Shown in pieces: positions 6,968 to 11,550 of a stretch of DNA of 11,550 nucleotides (its first letter is position 1; every line of letters begins with the position of its first letter). The DNA is taken from contig JAUUYK010000009.1 in assembly GCA_030588285.1 (NCBI GenBank), positions 1 through 11,550 of the forward strand. Direction: 5' to 3'. Below the pieces are notes generated by a model. That model was not told the origin of the DNA. It was given only the letters and a program-made list of their open reading frames with translations, and ran no database searches. The stretch comes from Kiritimatiellales bacterium. GTDB lineage: Bacteria > Verrucomicrobiota > Kiritimatiellia > Kiritimatiellales > Pontiellaceae. The position numbers were made by a program, and so were the translations under genes.

Positions 6968-7576
6968 ATGGGCGAAGAAAACTACAATCCAACGCGGCTC
7001 ACCCTACTGGCCAAACTCAAGAAACCCGAAAACCACAAAGCGTGGCTCGAGTTTGAAGAGATTTACCGGGGCTTCATCCTCAGCCTGATTCTACGCATGG
7101 GCATCAACGCCTCCGATGCTGAAGACATCAGCCAGGCCGTCCTGACCAAAGTCTGGCAAAAAATCGAAGATTTCGAATACAACCAGAACAAAGGAAAATT
7201 CCACAACTGGCTCGCCGCCATGACGCGAAATACCGTAAAGGATTTTTTCCGCACCAAGAAAAATTTTATCACCGGGCGCAGTTCCGTAGAATACAAAGAG
7301 CACTACCACGACATTGAAGAACACGTATTGCCCGACATCGAAAATCTTGCGCGCGAGGAATGGGTACTACACATCACCAACCTGGCTTGGAATAACATCA
7401 AAAACGATATCTACGAGAGTAAACGCGCCGTTTTTAAATTGGTCTCAGCCGAAACCCCGACCAAAGAAATTGCAAAACAACTCGGCATATCCGAAGCCAG
7501 TGTTCGGGTCTACAAAGCCGAAGTTTTTCAAAAAATGAGGACCGAAATCACCCGGCTAAACCACGAACTAGGCTAA
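6968..7576 (+). CDS. ECF-family RNA polymerase sigma factor
   Basis: The 202-residue product has the two-domain ECF layout. The sigma2 region is at about 22-95, with the conserved DAEDISQAVLTKVWQKIEDFE segment (core-binding and -10 recognition) and the NWLAAMTRNTVKDFFR helix. A linker at about 96-145 is rich in His, Glu and Tyr. The sigma4 region is at about 148-195, with a helix-turn-helix TPTKEIAKQLGISEASVRVYKAEVF that would read the -35 element. The ATG starts 2 nt after the kinase stop and has no clear Shine-Dalgarno, so translation is probably coupled. No anti-sigma gene is adjacent. By analogy with ECF groups encoded next to Ser/Thr kinases, it may be controlled by phosphorylation; this is inference. 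A 14-nt GC palindrome follows the stop. Confidence 0.9.
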   Translation: MGEENYNPTRLTLLAKLKKPENHKAWLEFEEIYRGFILSLILRMGINASDAEDISQAVLTKVWQKIEDFEYNQNKGKFHNWLAAMTRNTVKDFFRTKKNFITGRSSVEYKEHYHDIEEHVLPDIENLAREEWVLHITNLAWNNIKNDIYESKRAVFKLVSAETPTKEIAKQLGISEASVRVYKAEVFQKMRTEITRLNHELG

Positions 7577-7578
7577 TC

Positions 7579-7592
7579 CCTCCCGCGGGAGG
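7579..7592. repeat. Perfect palindrome CCTCCCGCGGGAGG
   Basis: The 14-nt self-complementary sequence lies 2 nt after the sigma factor stop and about 50 nt before the beta-helix gene start. It could be a weak hairpin end for the kinase-sigma transcript, but no T run follows, or a binding site controlling the downstream gene. An AT-rich segment with TATACA and TATATC follows it, without a recognisable -35 for the housekeeping sigma factor. Confidence 0.4.
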
Positions 7593-7643
7593 AGAATGGA
7601 GTATACATTATATCTGGAATTTATTTAGCGGAGGAAAAGTCAA

Positions 7644-9053
7644 ATGCAGAAGATTATAACATCCGTACTTTTTATTGCTATGGTGCAGATTTCAACTGGA
7701 GCAACGATAGAGTGCAATAGCGTCACCGCAATTAAGGATGCACTTAGCTCGGCGTCTGCTGGAGATGAAATAGTAATCTTAGACGGAACCTATAACTCTA
7801 CATTTCAATGTGCTGCCAGCGGAACGGTTGCCAACCCCATCGTTATCCGCGGCAAATCCCCGAGCGGGGTGCACTTGAAAGGCAGCAGCACAGGAACGGG
7901 GTATGCATTTCATATCACCGGGGATTGGATCATCCTAAAAGACCTTGAACTTACAAATGCTCAAAAGGGACTGGTATTCGACAATGCGAACCATTGTACC
8001 GCCTATAATATTAGAGTGCATTATACCGGTATGGAAACTTTTCACGTCCGCGACGGATCAACCTATATCAAGCTAGAACAGTGCGACACATGGGATACGG
8101 GCTATCATACTCCCGGATACTCGGAAGGCTACTATGTCGGCACCGATCGAGGGAGCTGGGGTTCGTATAATGAAGATGTGAACCATGTGTGGATCAAAGA
8201 CTGCAAGGGCGGCCCCGATGTCCGGGGCGAGTTGTTTGATATCAAAGAAGGGTCCTGGAATGTCTTAATTGATGGCGGCAACTTTGATGGTTCCGGTATT
8301 TCTGGCGACAATTACGCCGATTCCTTTGTCGATTTAAAAGGAACGTATTCCTTCGTACGCAACGCGACGTTTGATGCAAAGAATGATTTAATCATAACAA
8401 AAGGAATTGCAGTGCTCAACAGAACTGATGGCACGGTGGCCGAAGATCAGTCGGGAAAATATCATGTCATACACGGATGTCAGTTTTTTAACACGTCCGT
8501 CAATAGAGTTTCAGCAAGTAGCATCGAATTCATCTATGCGTACGACAACACGGGAGGTGGAGGCGAATCCGGAATAACGGGCACCTCGGAACCGGATTGG
8601 TATGCGGAACGTATCGCTGCGATTACGGATGAAACACAATATCCTGCGCCGCCGCTCACCGCATACGATACGTGGATGATTAGCTACGGACTCAGCGGCA
8701 GTGATGCCGGACTGACCCATGATTATGATGAGGATGGCGCAAATAACCTATACGAATATGGATTGGACGGGAATCCCACCAACGACAAGCTTACGGGAAT
8801 GGATCCGGTGCTTGCTTTGGATGGGGCGGATTGGATCAGGTACATCCATCTGGCACGCACCAACGACGCAAGCATCACCTACACCATTGAACATACGTTC
8901 GATCTAATCGACCAACCCTGGAGCAACAGTGTAGATCTAATACCGCATGGAATCGGATCCGCCTTGAACCTCGATTTTCAGACGGTAACCAACCGAATCC
9001 CTATGGACGGAAAAACGAATGAATTTTTGCGTCTACGGATCGACAAAAACTAA
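7644..9053 (+). CDS. Secreted right-handed parallel beta-helix protein (possible polysaccharide lyase or binding protein)
   Basis: The 469-residue product starts with a signal peptide (about 1-19, cleavage after STGA) and is not a lipoprotein. Residues 24-75 (AIKDALSSASAGDEIVILDGTY...GTVANPIVIRG) resemble the opening of chondroitinase B/PL6 and related beta-helix enzymes. Residues 90-300 are short repeating strands, including SEGYYVGTDRG, ELFDIKEGSWNVLIDGGNFDGSG and YADSFVDLKG. A perfect EF-hand-type loop, D360-x-D362-x-D364-G-x5-E371, comes next, then a small beta domain ending FLRLRI of a kind common at the C termini of secreted Kiritimatiellota hydrolases. Catalytic residues cannot be assigned, so the substrate and lyase activity are open. 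The Shine-Dalgarno GGAGGA is strong. Wobble positions look less C-rich than in neighbouring genes (more ATA and AGA), which may reflect transfer. Confidence 0.75.
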   Translation: MQKIITSVLFIAMVQISTGATIECNSVTAIKDALSSASAGDEIVILDGTYNSTFQCAASGTVANPIVIRGKSPSGVHLKGSSTGTGYAFHITGDWIILKDLELTNAQKGLVFDNANHCTAYNIRVHYTGMETFHVRDGSTYIKLEQCDTWDTGYHTPGYSEGYYVGTDRGSWGSYNEDVNHVWIKDCKGGPDVRGELFDIKEGSWNVLIDGGNFDGSGISGDNYADSFVDLKGTYSFVRNATFDAKNDLIITKGIAVLNRTDGTVAEDQSGKYHVIHGCQFFNTSVNRVSASSIEFIYAYDNTGGGGESGITGTSEPDWYAERIAAITDETQYPAPPLTAYDTWMISYGLSGSDAGLTHDYDEDGANNLYEYGLDGNPTNDKLTGMDPVLALDGADWIRYIHLARTNDASITYTIEHTFDLIDQPWSNSVDLIPHGIGSALNLDFQTVTNRIPMDGKTNEFLRLRIDKN

Positions 9054-9069
9054 TCCACATATTTATAAC
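9040..9069 (+). promoter_or_regulatory. Candidate promoter for the aminopeptidase gene
   Basis: TCGACA (9040-9045, inside the last codons of the beta-helix gene) and TATAAC (9064-9069) are separated by 18 nt, each matching five of six consensus bases. Transcription would start near 9076, about 49 nt before the ATG. Confidence 0.5.
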
Positions 9070-9124
9070 GGAAAACCGGAGAAGATATCGACCGGAAGGA
9101 AACAACAGCAGTCGTGCTCATAGT

Positions 9125-10921
9125 ATGAAAACACAACCCCGCGAAAATATTCAACAGCTCCGGACCCTCATGGAGCAACACAAACTCGATGCCTTTGTTA
9201 TTCCAACGGCCGATCCGCATCAGACGGAATATGTGCACCCGCATTGGAAAGCCCGCGAATGGCTCAGCGGGTTTACCGGATCCGCCGGAACCGTAGCTGT
9301 TCTACACCAAACGGCGGGACTCTGGACAGACGGTCGTTACTTCATCCAGGCAGAGCAAGAACTCGAAGGCAAAGGCATCGCCCTTTTTAAGCAGCGCATG
9401 CCCGGCGTTCCCGAGCTGATCGACTGGCTGTGCGATAACGTTGCCGAAAACGGCGCCGTCGGCGTGGATGGCCGCCAGCTCACCTCCCAGCAGGCAAACG
9501 ACTGGGAAGAAAAACTAAAGAAGAAAAATATTCGGCTCATCACCGACCTCGATCTAGTTTCCACGCTTTGGAAAAATCGCCCGGCACTGCCCGATGCCCC
9601 GACCTTCCCCCACCCCGTCGAATGCTCCGGGCAATCCACGGCCGATAAATTGAACGAAATCCGCGAGGCCATGCAGAAAAAAAAGGCCGACACCTATCTC
9701 CTGACCTCGCTCTACGATATTGCGTGGTTATTCAACCTGCGCGGGGGCGACATTCCCTTCTGCCCGGTCACCATGGCCTATGCCCTAATCGAAACCAACC
9801 ATGCCACCCTATTTATCAACGAAACAAAGATCACGGAAACCGTGCGTACCGAACTCGATGCCTGCGGCATTGCCACCACTCCGTATGATGACATTTTCTC
9901 GACCTTGGAAAATCTACCCGATAACCGAACGGTTTTTCTCGATGAGAAACGGGTAAACACCCAGCTTCGCCAAAGTATTCCTTCGGCGTGCAAAGTGGTA
10001 TCGGGAACCGACCTGACCCATCTGCCGAAGGCCCGGAAGAATCAAACCCAACTCGACGGCTGGCGCGGCATCCAAGAACTCGACGGCGTTGCCATGGTTC
10101 GTTTCTGGAAATGGCTCGAGGAGCAGCTCCCACAAGGTGGTCAAACAGAATGCACCGCGGCCGACCAACTGGAACACTTCCGGCGGATCCACCCCGACTG
10201 CACCGACTTGAGCTTTTCCTCCATCTCCGCCCATGGATCGAATGCCGCGATGATGCACTATTTCCCGCGCCCAGAAACCTGCGCTAATCTCAACCCGAGC
10301 GGGCTCTACCTGCTCGATTCCGGCGGTCAATATGCCGAAGGGACCACCGACATTACCCGTACATTTGCCCTCGGAAAACTGACCGATGAGGAGCGGCTCG
10401 ACTACACGCTCGTGCTCAAAGGGGTCATCAACCTTTCCTCCGCCCACTTTCTTAAAGGCACGGCAGGAAATAACCTCGACATTCTTGCGCGGCAACCCCT
10501 CTGGGAGCATGCCCTCGATTACAAGTGCGGCACGGGCCACGGCGTTGGTCACTTCCTCAATGTACACGAAGGACCGCAGAGCTTTAGCCAGCACAAATCC
10601 AGCGACACCCCGCTGGAACCGGGCATGATCCTCACCATCGAACCCGGAGTCTATAAGGAAAACCGGCACGGCATCCGCATCGAAAACATGGTGGTTGTCG
10701 AGGCCGACTGCGAATCAGAGTCGGGGATATTCTATCGTTTCGGCACACTCACCCTTTGCCCAATCGACACCGCACCACTGGATATCGAACGGATGACAAA
10801 AAAAGAGCTGGGATGGCTCGATACCTATCATCAAACCGTTCTAAAAAAACTTTCTCCCCACCTCTCCGCCGAGGAGATCCAATGGCTAAAAGGTAAAACC
10901 GCCCCTCTCCTGCGCCCCTAA
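9125..10921 (+). CDS. Aminopeptidase P family metallopeptidase (Xaa-Pro aminopeptidase, M24B)
   Basis: This 598-residue enzyme removes the N-terminal residue from peptides with proline in second position. It has the three-domain length of the XPNPEP1-like branch (two creatinase-type N-terminal domains, then a pita-bread catalytic domain from about 310), longer than E. coli PepP. The five metal ligands are visible: Asp398 (LLDSGG), Asp409 (TTDITRT), His472 (GTGHGVGH), Glu506 (TIEPGVY) and Glu520 (GIRIEN). The catalytic-site His378 (MMHYFP) and His481 (NVHEGP) are also present. The residue before GTGH is Cys468, where the animal enzyme has His; bacterial relatives with Cys here exist. There is no signal peptide, so it is cytosolic. 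The ATG lacks a good Shine-Dalgarno, but there is no in-frame ATG, GTG or TTG start just upstream. The gene is probably monocistronic. Confidence 0.93.
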   Translation: MKTQPRENIQQLRTLMEQHKLDAFVIPTADPHQTEYVHPHWKAREWLSGFTGSAGTVAVLHQTAGLWTDGRYFIQAEQELEGKGIALFKQRMPGVPELIDWLCDNVAENGAVGVDGRQLTSQQANDWEEKLKKKNIRLITDLDLVSTLWKNRPALPDAPTFPHPVECSGQSTADKLNEIREAMQKKKADTYLLTSLYDIAWLFNLRGGDIPFCPVTMAYALIETNHATLFINETKITETVRTELDACGIATTPYDDIFSTLENLPDNRTVFLDEKRVNTQLRQSIPSACKVVSGTDLTHLPKARKNQTQLDGWRGIQELDGVAMVRFWKWLEEQLPQGGQTECTAADQLEHFRRIHPDCTDLSFSSISAHGSNAAMMHYFPRPETCANLNPSGLYLLDSGGQYAEGTTDITRTFALGKLTDEERLDYTLVLKGVINLSSAHFLKGTAGNNLDILARQPLWEHALDYKCGTGHGVGHFLNVHEGPQSFSQHKSSDTPLEPGMILTIEPGVYKENRHGIRIENMVVVEADCESESGIFYRFGTLTLCPIDTAPLDIERMTKKELGWLDTYHQTVLKKLSPHLSAEEIQWLKGKTAPLLRP

Positions 10922-10962
10922 AACCGAAACTCTCTCAAAAAAGCGACTCATAAAAACCCCAC

Positions 10963-10996
10963 GAGGCCGGGAGATTGAAGGCAAAATAAAGGCCTC
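10963..10996. repeat. Inverted repeat GAGGCC / GGCCTC downstream of the aminopeptidase gene
   Basis: GAGGCC (10963-10968) and GGCCTC (10991-10996) are separated by 22 nt. The pair could fold at the 3' end of the aminopeptidase mRNA but has no following T run, so it is not a canonical terminator. A smaller inverted repeat, GCTAA-A-TTAGC, follows at 11004-11014. The rest of 10922-11056 is AT-rich with nothing else recognisable. Confidence 0.4.
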
Positions 10997-11056
10997 CATA
11001 TGAGCTAAATTAGCCTTGTCGACATCTATGAATTCACAATTTTCTCTTTTTTTTAA

Positions 11057-11085
11057 TTGAACAATTTGAGGGGGAAAAATATACC
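11057..11085 (+). promoter_or_regulatory. Candidate gcvT promoter overlapping a G5/C5 hairpin
   Basis: TTGAAC (11057-11062), a 17-nt spacer and TATACC (11080-11085) give four of six matches each. The same bases form a hairpin, GGGGG (11070-11074) with CCCCC (11084-11088), extended by two weak pairs and followed by only three T. The segment could therefore be the aminopeptidase terminator instead of, or as well as, the gcvT promoter. Confidence 0.4.
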
Positions 11086-11091
11086 CCCTTT

Positions 11092-11278
11092 ATTGCTTCG
11101 CGGAAAATAATAGCCTCGTGCTTTTTCAGAGAAGAGATGCTGGGGTCTTTAGTGGTTATAACATCTAATTGCCTCGGAATTCCTAAAGCAGTACCACCGC
11201 CTATATTTCAGGTGGTTTACTGTCGTTAGGCGCCAGTCAGTCACAGTTGTCACACCTTTAAGATGAGACGGAAATATT
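11092..11278 (+). promoter_or_regulatory. Long structured 5' leader of gcvT (candidate cis-regulatory RNA)
   Basis: If transcription starts near 11092, gcvT has a leader of about 187 nt without a usable reading frame. Its best structure is a long interrupted hairpin at 11182-11230: CCTAA pairs with TTAGG, CAGTA with TACTG and CCACC with GGTGG, giving 15 bp in three blocks separated by small internal loops (AG/TCG and a TT bulge) around a 12-nt loop. CATCT (11163-11167) can also pair with AGATG (11261-11265), just ahead of the gcvT ribosome-binding region, which would enclose the hairpin in a larger domain. I do not see the conserved glycine-riboswitch core or the SAM-I, T-box or THF motifs I know. 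Confidence 0.4.
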
Positions 11279-11550
11279 ATGAGTACGATCGAAAACTTGG
11301 CAAAAACACCGTTACATAACTTACACCTCGAACTGGGCGCCAAGATGGTCCCTTTCACCGGGTATGAAATGCCGCTTCAGTATCCAGGCGGAATCATCAA
11401 AGAACACCTGCAGACCCGCGCAAAATCCGGTCTATTTGACGTTTCTCATATGGGGCAGGTCTTGCTAACGGGCGAAAAGGTCACCGCCGAATTGGAGTGT
11501 CTCGTTCCCGTCGATTTGGCCGCATTAGAGGTCAATCGGCAGACTTACGC
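11279..11550 (+). CDS. gcvT: Glycine cleavage system T protein (aminomethyltransferase), N-terminal part, cut by window edge
   Basis: GcvT takes the aminomethyl group from the lipoyl arm of GcvH and passes the methylene to tetrahydrofolate, releasing ammonia. The 90 codons inside the window begin MSTIENLAKTPLHNLHLELG and include the family signatures KMVPFTGYEMPLQY (about 22-35, folate-domain start) and KSGLFDVSHMGQ (about 49-60), as expected for the N terminus of GcvT. The rest, including the folate-binding Asp and C-terminal barrel, is beyond the window. The ATG at 11279 is preceded by GGA about 8 nt upstream, a weak ribosome site. The gene is read from a long structured leader, so control at the RNA level is possible. 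Confidence 0.95.
   Translation, partial: MSTIENLAKTPLHNLHLELGAKMVPFTGYEMPLQYPGGIIKEHLQTRAKSGLFDVSHMGQVLLTGEKVTAELECLVPVDLAALEVNRQTY

Noticed and set aside
9914..10669. Minus-strand open frame of 251 codons inside the aminopeptidase gene
   Set aside because: It is an antisense shadow of a well-supported M24B gene; the composition reflects the codon pattern of the real gene.
11189..11222. T-box antiterminator-like CCACCGC/GGTGG element
   Set aside because: The strand order does not match the conserved T-box sequence, there is no terminator alternative, and gcvT is not an amino-acid charging or transport gene of the usual T-box kind.
11224..11230. Integron attC-like core GTTAGGC at 11226-11232
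   Set aside because: No matching RYYYAAC core lies at a proper distance upstream, and no cassette or integrase is near. The bases are explained by the gcvT leader hairpin.
11092..11278. Glycine riboswitch in front of gcvT
   Set aside because: It is the first expectation at this place, but the conserved aptamer core (GCCGAAGG-type and CAGG-AAAAGGAC-type segments) is not visible. Reported only as an unclassified structured leader.
11149..11358. Minus-strand reading frame of 69 codons
   Set aside because: It overlaps the start of gcvT and the leader, resembles no family, and has no ribosome site that I can see.
1..11550. CRISPR arrays, insertion sequences, prophage genes, rRNA
   Set aside because: No spaced direct repeats, transposase, integrase or phage frames, and no rRNA sequence were seen on either strand.

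Overview
The window looks like a chromosomal segment from a Gram-negative bacterium of the PVC superphylum, most likely Kiritimatiellota (Pontiella-like). This placement is inferred. It rests on a transmembrane Ser/Thr kinase paired with an ECF sigma factor, a secreted beta-helix protein with an EF-hand-like loop and a small C-terminal beta domain of a type common in that phylum, and an alginate-export-type outer-membrane barrel. No taxonomic search was possible.

Left part (1-2720, minus strand): a housekeeping operon read right to left, tRNA-Gln(UUG) - prs - rplY (bL25) - pth - rpsF (bS6) - ssb. The ssb gene runs off the left edge. Gaps are tiny (ssb overlaps the rpsF stop region, 8 to 27 nt elsewhere). 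pth and rpsF both appear to start with TTG. A sigma70-like promoter lies just upstream of the tRNA. The tRNA 3' CCA end is only 8 nt from the prs start, so tRNA processing would leave an almost leaderless prs message.

Middle (2774-4680): a small membrane protein of the YjeT/DUF2065 type (minus strand) diverges from an alginate-export-family outer-membrane protein (plus strand) with its own promoter and Rho-independent terminator. A second, perfect terminator hairpin follows about 180 nt later with no gene between the two, which hints at a small RNA.

Signalling module (4740-7576, plus strand): a Hanks-type kinase with a membrane anchor and an extracytoplasmic TPR/leucine-rich-repeat region. 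It is followed after 2 nt by an ECF sigma factor, with no anti-sigma gene visible. The kinase has unusual catalytic motifs: Ala at the beta-3 Lys position, HLD for HRD and DWG for DFG. Next comes a secreted parallel beta-helix protein, probably acting on or binding polysaccharide, which is a plausible but unproven output of the module.

Right part (9125-11550, plus strand): a cytosolic aminopeptidase P (M24B), then a 357-nt gene-free stretch holding a candidate promoter and a structured 5' leader, then the 5' end of gcvT (glycine cleavage T protein), cut by the window edge. The leader does not show the glycine-riboswitch core that one would expect first in front of gcvT.

The points most worth following up are the kinase/ECF module, the gcvT leader and the possible small RNA at about 4528-4680.
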